A stretch of 8,477 nucleotides of DNA, taken from contig CAMHJE010000101.1 in the NCBI GenBank assembly GCA_946185305.1, positions 1-8,477 on the forward strand, read 5' to 3'. Positions 1-6,588 of the stretch are shown here, piece by piece; position 1 is the stretch's first letter, and each line of letters starts with the position of its first letter. A program made the position numbers and the translations under genes. The notes beneath the pieces were generated by a model, which was not told where the DNA came from, made no database searches, and saw nothing but the letters and a program-made list of their open reading frames with translations. This stretch comes from UBA3792 sp946185305 (GTDB taxonomy: Bacteria > Bacillota > Clostridia > Christensenellales > CAG-138).

Positions 1-467
1 CCGTAGACCGCCGCGCCGAGCACGATCACGTAATCGGCCTCCGTCTCGTTCTCCCGGTTGGCGGCCGCTATGATCGGCGTTTCCACAAGCAGCAGCGCGG
101 CAAGGCCGAGCGCCGCGAGCACGCTTGCACCGATCTTTACGCCGCGCCCCGCAAAGCGAAACACAAGCACAAGCACGATTGCCAAAAGCGGCAGCAGCGA
201 CGTATACCGATACCCGGCGGGGCCGAACGCCCACAGCAAAACGACAAGGCCCAGCAAAACGAGCGAGCACGCCCACCACCATGTCCGCTTCCAAATGAGC
301 GGCACGACGGCGAAGGCCGCAATACCCACGCCGATCAGCCGGTAATGCGGATGCAGGCCGAACGCGACGGCGAACGCCGTCAGCAGGATCAGCGCCGCGC
401 CTGCCCACGCGCCGATGCGCTCGCCCTTGGTCGGTGCTGTTTTTGTATGATAAACGTTTTGTTCCAT
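1..467 (-). CDS. YdcF/SanA-type (DUF218) membrane protein, C-terminus beyond window
   Basis: The gene is read on the minus strand from an ATG at 467-465 and leaves the window after 155 codons. The visible part is mostly membrane: hydrophobic segments at about residues 18-37, 44-59, 63-82, 90-105 and 111-129. They are followed by ETPIIAAA and a short acidic stretch, then ADYVIVLGAAVY (residues 144-155). That last string matches the opening strand of the YdcF/SanA (DUF218) fold, which normally continues with a PS...R motif. Members sit in the envelope of many bacteria; proposed roles include vancomycin sensitivity and cell-wall or lipid-carrier metabolism, but the chemistry is not settled. The family assignment rests on one motif plus the membrane architecture. 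The ribosome site is a modest run of five Gs (476-480) eight bases before the ATG. An extended -10 promoter lies upstream. The gene is divergent from the one at 727. Confidence 0.72.
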   Translation of the reverse strand, partial: MEQNVYHTKTAPTKGERIGAWAGAALILLTAFAVAFGLHPHYRLIGVGIAAFAVVPLIWKRTWWWACSLVLLGLVVLLWAFGPAGYRYTSLLPLLAIVLVLVFRFAGRGVKIGASVLAALGLAALLLVETPIIAAANRENETEADYVIVLGAAVY

Positions 468-499
468 GATTTGTTCCCCCATCCTCTCGGTTCGTTTTC

Positions 500-528
500 A
501 GTATAGCAAGGAGTTGTCACAAAATTGC
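500..528 (-). promoter_or_regulatory. Extended -10 promoter for the DUF218-type gene
   Basis: On the minus strand there is a TATACT -10 hexamer (505-500) preceded by TGC (508-506), an extended -10 element. The -35 position (528-523, GCAATT) is poor, so recognition would depend on the extended -10. A TTGTGA lies only 11 bases upstream of the -10, too close to serve as -35. Transcription would begin near 493, leaving a leader of about 25 bases before the ATG at 467. The ten bases 499-508 are identical to those at the recX promoter (6358-6367). Confidence 0.45.
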
Positions 529-562
529 GTCCGAAAGTCGTCCAAAATGCGGAATCTTTATG

Positions 563-581
563 AAGGATTTGATAAGGATTT
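563..581. repeat. Two AAGGATTT direct repeats spaced one helical turn apart
   Basis: AAGGATTT occurs at 563-570 and again at 574-581, 11 bases start to start, so both copies face the same side of the DNA. The second copy runs into TCCTT, making AAGGA-TT-TCCTT (574-585) a small inverted repeat. A weaker partial copy (4 of 8 bases) sits one turn upstream at 552-559. The site lies between the two divergent promoters. Phased direct repeats of this type are typical of OmpR/PhoP-family response regulators. That this is a binding site is inference. Confidence 0.35.
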
Positions 582-643
582 CCTTAAGCGGTCTTAAAAC
601 TTTCGGCTTTGTTCCGGTATTTCCCGTACATTTTACTTTTGTG

Positions 644-672
644 TTGCGAAAAGGATTGCGCCGTGCTATACT
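644..672 (+). promoter_or_regulatory. Sigma-A-type promoter for the seven-helix protein gene
   Basis: TTGCGA (644-649) and TATACT (667-672) are separated by exactly 17 bases, and TG at 664-665 adds an extended -10. This is a strong match to a housekeeping promoter. The start would be near 679-680, giving a leader of about 47 bases before the ATG at 727. In that leader a pyrimidine run (691-701) could pair loosely with the purine-rich ribosome site (713-722), but the pairing is imperfect. Confidence 0.6.
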
Positions 673-726
673 CGAAGCGGAACAAGAGGCTTTCTTTTTC
701 CAATTCTGAAACGGGAAGGAAACGAT

Positions 727-1404
727 ATGAGAGACATTTTACTGGCGACCTGTCCCATCGGGATTTGGTGCATCGTTGTTTGTGAAACCATTTTGGCGGT
801 ACTGCTGTTTCGTCTTGCCGGCAAGACGAAATCCAAGATCGCGCTGTGCTCCGCGATTCTGACGCTCGGCCTGATTTTGGACGCTGCGATCATCGGCCTC
901 GGCGCGTTCCTGCCCCCTGCCGTGCTCGGCGCGATCAGCCCCGTTCGCTTTATCGCCCACGGCCTTTTGATCCCGCTGCTGTTCCCGATCTGCGGCTATG
1001 CGCTGCATTTGAAAAAGCCGGTCATGATCGGCGTTTGGGTGTTCACGGGACTGTTGATGATCGCGGGCCTTGCCGAAGCCCTGGCAACCGTGCTTGCGCC
1101 GGTCGAGCTGGCGAACGTCGTCCGCTATGCGTCCGTCAAGGGCGAGACGCCGCGCTGGGCCGACGCGATCAGCCGCGTGCTGTCGTTCGGCACCGTGATC
1201 CCGATGATGATTGTCGGCGTGATCGTATGGGTCAAGCAGAAGACGCCGCACCTGTTTCTGTCCGGCTTTTTGATGTTCGCCTTCTCGGCGCTCGGCCCCG
1301 CGACCGGCAACACCGATCTGATCTTTTACATCAGCATGTTCGGCGAGCTTTTGATGGTGCTGTTTTTGCTGCTGTATGCGAAAAAGGACGCAAAGAAGGC
1401 CTAA
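727..1404 (+). CDS. Seven-helix membrane protein of unknown family
   Basis: I do not recognise this 225-residue protein. The ATG at 727 has a good ribosome site (GGGAAGGA, 713-720, six bases away), which supports this start. Hydrophobic segments lie at about residues 4-28, 38-62, 71-94, 99-124, 151-169, 176-190 and 197-217, giving seven helices. Lys/Arg-rich loops (29-37, 94-98, 170-175) and a KKDAKKA tail alternate with uncharged or mixed loops, so the positive-inside rule predicts N-terminus outside and C-terminus inside. Charged residues fall within or at the edge of helices: E20, D52, R74, H78, E117 and E207. There is no lysine in helix 7, so it is not a retinal-binding rhodopsin, and there is no signal peptide or soluble domain. 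A transport, enzyme or sensor role is possible but unproven. It is a single-gene unit ending at a hairpin terminator, with base composition like its neighbours. Confidence 0.75.
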   Translation: MRDILLATCPIGIWCIVVCETILAVLLFRLAGKTKSKIALCSAILTLGLILDAAIIGLGAFLPPAVLGAISPVRFIAHGLLIPLLFPICGYALHLKKPVMIGVWVFTGLLMIAGLAEALATVLAPVELANVVRYASVKGETPRWADAISRVLSFGTVIPMMIVGVIVWVKQKTPHLFLSGFLMFAFSALGPATGNTDLIFYISMFGELLMVLFLLLYAKKDAKKA

Positions 1405-1419
1405 GAGTAAGCGATGGAA

Positions 1420-1445
1420 AAGGCTGCCCCGCGCGGGACAGCCTT
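1420..1445. terminator. Shared bidirectional hairpin terminator between converging genes
   Basis: AAGGCTG (1420-1426) and CAGCCTT (1439-1445) pair perfectly. After one C/A mismatch there are three further C-G pairs closing a GCGC loop. On the minus strand the stem is followed directly by TTTT, a fair U-tract for the operon whose last stop codon is at 1462-1464. On the plus strand the following 20 bases are T-rich but interrupted, so termination of the 727-1404 gene is likely weaker. The hairpin fills most of the 57 bases between the two stop codons. Confidence 0.65.
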
Positions 1446-1461
1446 ATTGATTTGGTTCTTA

Positions 1462-2577
1462 TTATGACTTTGTTCGCTTCGACAGCTCGGCATACCGGAA
1501 GATCATGCCCAGTTCGTCGATATAAAACCGGAGCAGATCCGCATGGCGGCAGGATGCGGCGATCAAATCTATCACATCCACGTCGTCCCGGACGTCGTTT
1601 TCCATAAAGCAAAACAACGCTTTTCCGACGCCCTTGCCGCGACAGGACTGCCGCACGTACAGCTCGTCCAGTACAAACGCCGTTTCCCCGGCGGCATTCA
1701 ATGACGATGCCGTCGATAATATCGTTTTGTGTCCCATGGCATAGCCGATGATTTCTTTTCCGTCCAAAGCGGCATACACGGCACGCTCGCAAAAGTCCTC
1801 CGCCTCATTCGGAGAATAGGACGGGCAAACACGCTCGTCCGCCCACGCTTGAGACAGCGAACAAAGCGCATCCAGGTATGTGCGGTACGGTTCGGCGTCC
1901 GCCTCCGCCTTTGGGATCCGGAGAACGGTGCAGGTCACGGCCATCTTCTCCATCAGCGCCACAAGCTCCATCGGCTTGTCGATGCGGTATTGCGCCGTGG
2001 GAACATGACCGTAGCCATAGGTCGCCCACACGAACGGGACGCCCGCTTCTGCGGCGGCATCGGCGTCGCTTTGCGCGTCCCCGACAAAGACCGTGCCGGT
2101 AAAGCCGTTGCGTGCGATCACGGTTTGGATATTCTGCCCTTTTGTACGCGGGCCGAGGCGCATATCCTGACAGATCACGTCCGCAAAGTAATGCCGAAAG
2201 CCGTAGAAGGTCAGAAAGTTGTTGAGGTACGTCGGCTCGCAGTTGCTTGCGATAAACAGGCTGTACTTTTGCGACAGCGTTTGCAGCATCGTTTCCAGTC
2301 CGTCATACAGCCGCCCGCCTTCCTTGAGGATCGTATCGCAGCCCAGTTTTTCGGCATGGCGGAAGATGCGCAGCTTCACGCTTTCATCCGCGTCCTTCAG
2401 CTCTGGGAACAAGCCCTCGACATACGGCAGCGCGGCAAGTCCCGTGACCGCATAGACCTCGTCCACGGTCGGCTGATGCACGCTCGGCATATCCTTTACC
2501 GCGTCGGCAAAAAAGTCGCGGTAACGCGCCGCATAGTCCCACAGGGTTCCGTCCAAATCAAATCCGATGCTGTCCAT
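1462..2577 (-). CDS. HAD-family phosphatase fused to a GNAT acetyltransferase
   Basis: This 371-residue protein carries two enzymes. Residues 1-212 form a HAD-superfamily phosphatase. Motif I is FDLDGT with nucleophile D7 and acid/base D9; motif II has S111 (FIASN); motif III K146 (PRTKG); motif IV GDAQSD with D167 and D171. About 75 residues between motif I and the core suggest a helical C1 cap, as in phosphoglycolate-phosphatase-like HADs. Residues 217-371 form a GNAT N-acetyltransferase: DELYV (304-308) leads into the acetyl-CoA pyrophosphate loop CRGKGVGKAL (312-321), and FYIDELGM (351-358) is the usual late motif. All key residues are intact in both halves and no internal stop or frameshift separates them. 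Substrates cannot be read from the sequence. The ATG is 2 bases after the hflX stop and its GGGAGG site (2585-2590) lies inside hflX, so translation is probably coupled. It is the last gene of the operon. Confidence 0.88.
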   Translation of the reverse strand: MDSIGFDLDGTLWDYAARYRDFFADAVKDMPSVHQPTVDEVYAVTGLAALPYVEGLFPELKDADESVKLRIFRHAEKLGCDTILKEGGRLYDGLETMLQTLSQKYSLFIASNCEPTYLNNFLTFYGFRHYFADVICQDMRLGPRTKGQNIQTVIARNGFTGTVFVGDAQSDADAAAEAGVPFVWATYGYGHVPTAQYRIDKPMELVALMEKMAVTCTVLRIPKAEADAEPYRTYLDALCSLSQAWADERVCPSYSPNEAEDFCERAVYAALDGKEIIGYAMGHKTILSTASSLNAAGETAFVLDELYVRQSCRGKGVGKALFCFMENDVRDDVDVIDLIAASCRHADLLRFYIDELGMIFRYAELSKRTKS

Positions 2578-2579
2578 CG

Positions 2580-4385
2580 TTATGCCTCCCAGTCCGCTTT
2601 GGGGCGCTGCACCTCGATGCCGAGCGCCTTTTGCAATTTATAGAGCTTATCCGCCTCCAGCATGGCTGTCACATGGTTGCCGTCCGCTTCATAGCTTTCG
2701 GAAAGGATCGTGCCGATCTCGCGCACGGTGTTCATCGCGTCGAACTTATCGTATGGAATCACAAGCTCCACGCGCGTCTGCGTGCGGTTCAGCGCCGTTT
2801 CGACTTTGTCCAACAGCGTCTCGATGCCGAGCCCCGTCTTGGCGCTGATCGTCACCGCGCCGTCCCGTTTGCGCGGTGCGGCGTCCTCTCTGTCCGCTTT
2901 ATTGTACACTTCAATCAGCGGCGTATCGCCCGCGCCGAGTTCGGTCAGCACCTGCTCCACGACGCGCATCTGGATATCGTAATGCGGACACGCGCTGTCC
3001 ACGACGTGCAGGATCAAATCGGCGTCGTGCACCTCCTCCAAGGTCGAATGAAACGCCTGCACCAGCTCATGCGGCAGCTTGTTGATAAAACCGACCGTGT
3101 CGGACAGCAGACATTCGGTGCCGTTCGGCAGCGTCACGCGGCGCACGACCGGATCGAGCGTGGCAAACAGCTTGTCCTCGGCGAGCACGTCGCTGTCGGA
3201 CAGCGCGTTTAAGAGCGTGCTTTTGCCCGCGTTCGTATAGCCGACGAGAGCGACAAGCGGCACGGCGTTTTTCTTCCGCGCGGTACGTCTAAGGCCCCGC
3301 TGCTTTTCGACCTCGCTCAGCTCCTGTTCGAGTTCAAAGACCCGGCGGCGGATCCGTCTGCGGTCGATTTCGAGCTTCTTTTCGCCGGGGCCGCGCATAC
3401 CGACGCCCGATGCGCCCTGCCTTGACATAACCACGCCCGCGCCCAACAGACGCGGCAGGCGGTATTTCAGCTGTGCCAGTTCGACCTGCAGCTTGCCCTC
3501 ACGCGTAGTGGCGCGGGTGGCGAAGATATCCAAAATCAGCATCGTGCGGTCGATGACCGGCGCGCCGAGAATATCCTCCAGGTTTCGAATCTGGATCGCG
3601 GACAGTTCATCGTCGAAGATGAACAGATCCGCTTCGGTCGCACTGCCAAGGAGCCGCAGCTCGTCCGCCTTGCCGGAGCCGACATAGGTCGCGTTATCGA
3701 CGGGACGCTTTCGCTGCTGCTCGACCGCCACGACCTTAACGCCCGCGGTTTCGGCCAGCTGTTTGAGTTCTTCGAGCGTGTCATAGCCGTCGTTGTTCTC
3801 GATGCCGACCAAAATCGTTCGCTCCGGCTCGCTCTGCGTAACCGCATAGGTCGGCGCCTTTAAGCGTGCGTCGGCCTTGGCGATCGCATCCAAAAGACCG
3901 CGCTGCGGCAGCCGGTCGTGGCGCATCGGGCCGTAGATCAGTGGCTTTCGCTCTTCCTCCACCATCTCCCCGACGAATGACGCATACACGCTTGTGGGCT
4001 TGCCGTCCCGCACGCCGATGGCTACCATCGCGTCGAGCCGCATGGAGTTCAGCGTGCCGAGGTCCACATCGGACAGATAGCCGCTGCCGTTCGGGTGTGT
4101 GTGGATACAGCGCACGCCGCAAAGCCGGTCGATGTTGCGGACAAGGCGCATGTTCGGCATCGAAACCGTCGTCGCGTCGCCGATCGACACATCTGCGATC
4201 ATGCCCCCGCGGGAGATATAGACCGAGATTTCACGTCCGATGCGACCGGTAAAATCCGCAAGCGCCTCGGCCAGCTCGCGCGAAAGGAACACCCCGGTCG
4301 GCTGTTCGAGCGTATAGAGGATTTGCATTTCCTCCAGTATGGTATCGCGGATGCCCGCGACGTTGCCGTTGATTTTCTTTTCCAT
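2580..4385 (-). CDS. hflX: Ribosome-associated GTPase HflX with N-terminal JAMM-like domain
   Basis: At 601 residues this is about 180 longer than the roughly 420 of a standard HflX. HflX binds the 50S subunit, hydrolyses GTP and splits stalled or idle 70S ribosomes. Residues about 187-370 are the HflX N-terminal domain and linker, with the signature GMRGPGEKKLEIDRR (329-343). The G domain shows G1 GYTNAGKST (382-390), switch-I FATLDP (407-412), G3 DTVGF (429-433), G4 NKAD (495-498) and G5 SAK (514-516). The extension (1-185) contains H95-x-H97-x7-S105-x2-D108, the exact spacing of a JAMM/MPN+ zinc site, with E52 in a plausible position for the conserved glutamate. I recall similar extended HflX proteins in clostridia; peptidase activity is not established. 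It starts 10 bases after the upstream stop with a modest AAGGGAA site, and its own stop lies 2 bases before the HAD/GNAT start. Confidence 0.95.
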   Translation of the reverse strand: MEKKINGNVAGIRDTILEEMQILYTLEQPTGVFLSRELAEALADFTGRIGREISVYISRGGMIADVSIGDATTVSMPNMRLVRNIDRLCGVRCIHTHPNGSGYLSDVDLGTLNSMRLDAMVAIGVRDGKPTSVYASFVGEMVEEERKPLIYGPMRHDRLPQRGLLDAIAKADARLKAPTYAVTQSEPERTILVGIENNDGYDTLEELKQLAETAGVKVVAVEQQRKRPVDNATYVGSGKADELRLLGSATEADLFIFDDELSAIQIRNLEDILGAPVIDRTMLILDIFATRATTREGKLQVELAQLKYRLPRLLGAGVVMSRQGASGVGMRGPGEKKLEIDRRRIRRRVFELEQELSEVEKQRGLRRTARKKNAVPLVALVGYTNAGKSTLLNALSDSDVLAEDKLFATLDPVVRRVTLPNGTECLLSDTVGFINKLPHELVQAFHSTLEEVHDADLILHVVDSACPHYDIQMRVVEQVLTELGAGDTPLIEVYNKADREDAAPRKRDGAVTISAKTGLGIETLLDKVETALNRTQTRVELVIPYDKFDAMNTVREIGTILSESYEADGNHVTAMLEADKLYKLQKALGIEVQRPKADWEA

Positions 4386-4395
4386 AGATTCCCTT

Positions 4396-5847
4396 TTATT
4401 TTGATAAGGCGTCGATCACATCGGTCGCAAGCAGCATCCGTTCGCCCAGCAGTCGATACGCTTCGGCGGCGCTTGTGCCGAGAAGATACGTCCCCGCCCT
4501 TGCCGCGTCGAACGGCGTAAGACCTTGGCTCAACAGTCCCGTGATGATGCCGGTCAGCACATCGCCGCTGCCGCCCTTGGACAGCCCCGGCGTACCTTCG
4601 GTGCAAAGCACGGTATGCGTGCCGTCGGTCACAACCGTGGTCGCACCCTTTAGAAGCACGGTGCAGGAAAATCCCTTTGCCGCCGTGATCGGATCGGCAA
4701 GGATTTCCGTGATCGAAACGTTTTTCAGCCGCGCCATCTCGCCCGGATGCGGCGTGATGACAACGTTTTTATGCAGCAGCGGCAAAAGCTCCGGGTGCCT
4801 TGAAAGGCAGTTCAGCCCGTCCGCATCGAGCACCGCGGGAATGCCGCTTTCCAGCACCGCCTTCAGCAGCGGCGCAATCTCGCCGCTGCCGACGCCGCAG
4901 CCGACGCCGACGGCGCTCTTTTTGGCAAGCGCCGCAATCGCCGTTTCGCAAGCTGCCTCGTTCCAGTCCTCCGTGCCGGTCGGAACCGTGATCGCTTCCG
5001 GCAGTGCCGAAAACATCGGGCGCACAGTATCCGGCGTGCAGACCGAGAGGATGCCGCAGCCCGCGCGCAGCGCCGCCCTTGCAGACAGCAGAGCAGCCCC
5101 GGTATATTGCTTCGACCCGACGCACAGCAGCGCGTGACCGTTCTTTCCCTTATGCGAATCGAAGGGACGCGGCGGCAAAAGCGGCTCGATATCCGCACGC
5201 TCCTGCCAAAAGATATCCTCAGTGAAGGAGAACGGCTGCTCGTCCGCCAGCGGACAGACCGTGATTGCGCCGGTATACGCGCGGCCCTGCCCCAGAAGCA
5301 TGCCGGTTTTGACAAACTGCATCGTGACGGTTTCCGTGGCCTTCACCGCCGCGCCGAGCACCTTGCCGTGCGCCGCATCAAGTCCGGACGGGATATCGGC
5401 GGCAAGCACCGGACAGCCGGACGCATTGATGCGCTCGATCACGGCCGCGTATTTGCCCGTCACTTCACGATCCAGTCCGACACCGAAGATCGCATCGACA
5501 AGCAGTTCGTCCGGGTTCGGCGTCCATTCCGTTTCCACGGGTACGCCCGCTTCCTTGGCAAGCGCAAGATAGTATGCCGTATCCGCCGTCAGCTTTTCCA
5601 AATTGCCGACCATGACGATCCGGACGGGAACGTTTTCCTTTTGCAGCAGCCACGCAAGTGCCACACCGTCGCCGCCGTTGTTGCCGCTGCCGCAAAGACA
5701 GGTCACGGCACGGCCTTTGCGCAATCGCAAAGCGGCTTCACATAAGCCCATAGCGGCGCGGCGCATGAACTCCTTGGACGGGATGCCGCCGTCGATGCGG
5801 CTTCTGTCCCATGCCTTCATATCCTGCGGCCAAACGACGCGTTTCAT
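4396..5847 (-). CDS. nnr: Bifunctional NAD(P)H-hydrate epimerase / ADP-dependent dehydratase
   Basis: The 483-residue protein repairs hydrated NADH and NADPH. The N-terminal epimerase (about 1-215) interconverts R- and S-NAD(P)HX and shows GSGNNGGDG (53-61), VDAIFGVGL (117-125) and DIPSGLDA (151-158). The C-terminal ribokinase-fold dehydratase (about 220-483) restores S-NAD(P)HX to NAD(P)H using ADP and shows HKGKNGHALL (232-241), GVGCGVGSGE (314-323), DADGLN (341-346), TPHPGEMARL (365-374), LLKGATTVV (398-406) and SKGGSGDVLTG (423-433), with D429 the expected catalytic base. Length and domain order match the usual bacterial fusion, and both active sites look complete. The start codon overlaps the recX stop in an ATGA (5844-5847), and a GGAGGA site (5854-5859) lies within recX, so the pair is probably translationally coupled. 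The N-terminal helix reads FMRRAAMG where many homologues have MERAG, a minor departure. Confidence 0.95.
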   Translation of the reverse strand: MKRVVWPQDMKAWDRSRIDGGIPSKEFMRRAAMGLCEAALRLRKGRAVTCLCGSGNNGGDGVALAWLLQKENVPVRIVMVGNLEKLTADTAYYLALAKEAGVPVETEWTPNPDELLVDAIFGVGLDREVTGKYAAVIERINASGCPVLAADIPSGLDAAHGKVLGAAVKATETVTMQFVKTGMLLGQGRAYTGAITVCPLADEQPFSFTEDIFWQERADIEPLLPPRPFDSHKGKNGHALLCVGSKQYTGAALLSARAALRAGCGILSVCTPDTVRPMFSALPEAITVPTGTEDWNEAACETAIAALAKKSAVGVGCGVGSGEIAPLLKAVLESGIPAVLDADGLNCLSRHPELLPLLHKNVVITPHPGEMARLKNVSITEILADPITAAKGFSCTVLLKGATTVVTDGTHTVLCTEGTPGLSKGGSGDVLTGIITGLLSQGLTPFDAARAGTYLLGTSAAEAYRLLGERMLLATDVIDALSK

Positions 5848-6326
5848 GCTTCGTCCTCCAGACTTGCCAATGCGGCGTCAAGCGCCTTAAAGCACACATC
5901 ATAGCCGTACCCGCGCGACTGGAGCCGCGACAGGACGCGCTGCTTTCGCTTTTCCGGTTCGAGCGACGCAAACTGGCGCGCAAACTTTTCGGCGACCGCG
6001 ACGGCGTTTTCCAGTTCCGTTTCGTCGGGCAGTTCGCTGAGCGTCTCGGCAATGATTTCCTTATCTATATGATGCTCCGCAAGCTGCCGGTACAGGTGCG
6101 AGCGGGACAGAGGCTTTGTGGCAAGTCGCGTTTTGACAAACTGCTCCGCAAAGCGCCGGTCGTCCAAAAGGCCGAGTTCCTTTAGGCGCGCTATCGTTGC
6201 TTCCACATCGGCTTCGCCGTAATCCTTGCCGTCCAGATAGGTTTGCATTTCGTATACGGTGCGGTCGCGCGCGGTCAAGTAGGACATTGCACAGTCCATC
6301 GGTGACAGACCTTTTCCCTTAGCCAT
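5844..6326 (-). CDS. recX: RecX-family regulator of RecA
   Basis: RecX proteins bind RecA filaments and limit their growth or strand exchange. The family pattern is clear: AMSYLTARDRTVYEMQTYL at the front, then EATIARLKELGLLDDRRFAEQ and LSRSHLYRQL, the three-helix RecX repeats, ending in RLQSRGYGYDVCFKAL. I place the start at the ATG at 6326 (160 residues) rather than the ATG at 6350. A GGGAGG site (6332-6337) lies five bases upstream of the inner ATG, whereas the outer ATG has no ribosome site and lies only 8 bases from the -10 element, leaving it almost no leader. It is the first gene of the operon and overlaps the next by four bases. No recA or lexA is visible in the window. Function is confident at family level. 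Confidence 0.9.
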   Translation of the reverse strand: MAKGKGLSPMDCAMSYLTARDRTVYEMQTYLDGKDYGEADVEATIARLKELGLLDDRRFAEQFVKTRLATKPLSRSHLYRQLAEHHIDKEIIAETLSELPDETELENAVAVAEKFARQFASLEPEKRKQRVLSRLQSRGYGYDVCFKALDAALASLEDEA

Positions 6327-6358
6327 AGCGTCCTCCCTGCTTGCTTTCATAGAATATC

Positions 6359-6387
6359 AGTATAGCACAGGATCGAAGAATTGAAAA
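6359..6387 (-). promoter_or_regulatory. Promoter of the recX-nnr-hflX-HAD/GNAT operon
   Basis: On the minus strand TTTTCA (6387-6382) and TATACT (6364-6359) are 17 bases apart, and TGC (6367-6365) provides an extended -10. Transcription should start near 6352, giving about 25 bases of leader before the ATG at 6326 and supporting that start. No other convincing promoter was seen within the tight operon. I found no obvious LexA/DinR-like palindrome overlapping it. Confidence 0.55.
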
Positions 6388-6418
6388 GCATGTGTTTTGC
6401 CCCGGCGCAATTTTGCTG

Positions 6419-6447
6419 TTGCCGCATATTGCATATTCCGGTAAAAT
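6419..6447 (+). promoter_or_regulatory. Possible upstream promoter for the VanW gene
   Basis: TTGCCG (6419-6424) and TAAAAT (6442-6447) are 17 bases apart. The -10 matches five of six consensus bases and the -35 four of six. If used it would give a leader of about 135 bases before the ATG at 6589. It is weaker evidence than for the proximal promoter at 6504-6531, and there is no extended -10. Confidence 0.28.
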
Positions 6448-6503
6448 CTGTCGAAAAGATTCGTCTAAATTGTAACAACTTTATAAACGGTTTTCAAAGC
6501 GGG

Positions 6504-6531
6504 TAGTCAAAATCTTTTTTTGTGATACAAT
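6504..6531 (+). promoter_or_regulatory. Likely proximal promoter for the VanW-domain gene
   Basis: TAGTCA (6504-6509) and TACAAT (6526-6531) are 16 bases apart. The -10 matches five of six consensus bases; the -35 matches four. A T-rich tract (6514-6521) fills the spacer. The start would be near 6538, giving about 50 bases of leader ending in the AGAAGGA ribosome site (6577-6583). It is divergent from the recX operon promoter about 140 bases away. Confidence 0.45.
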
Positions 6532-6588
6532 GCAAGTGAGAAAAAAGGATGATTCTTCCGTGCATTCGGAGCAGAAAGAAGGAACGAT

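Noticed and set aside
691..722. Possible hairpin hiding the ribosome site of the seven-helix gene
   Set aside because: The pyrimidine run and the purine-rich ribosome site pair only with internal loops and no GC-rich core, so it is too weak to claim as a switch.
727..1404. Microbial rhodopsin, suggested by seven helices with N-terminus outside
   Set aside because: Helix 7 has no lysine for a retinal Schiff base and helix 3 lacks the usual proton-acceptor pattern.
846..1607. 253-codon open frame overlapping the seven-helix gene in another frame
   Set aside because: The product is dominated by Arg, Pro and Asp, has no ribosome site, and runs through the terminator into the opposite gene.
1729..2643. 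304-codon open frame on the plus strand opposite the HAD/GNAT gene
   Set aside because: The product is Arg/His-rich without motifs and crosses the junction between two well-supported minus-strand genes. It is a shadow of their codon bias.
6351..6588. Riboswitch, small RNA or SOS box in the recX/VanW divergent region
   Set aside because: Apart from candidate promoters and ribosome sites I found no strong stem, terminator or DinR/LexA-like palindrome. The AT-rich stretch is typical of a promoter region.
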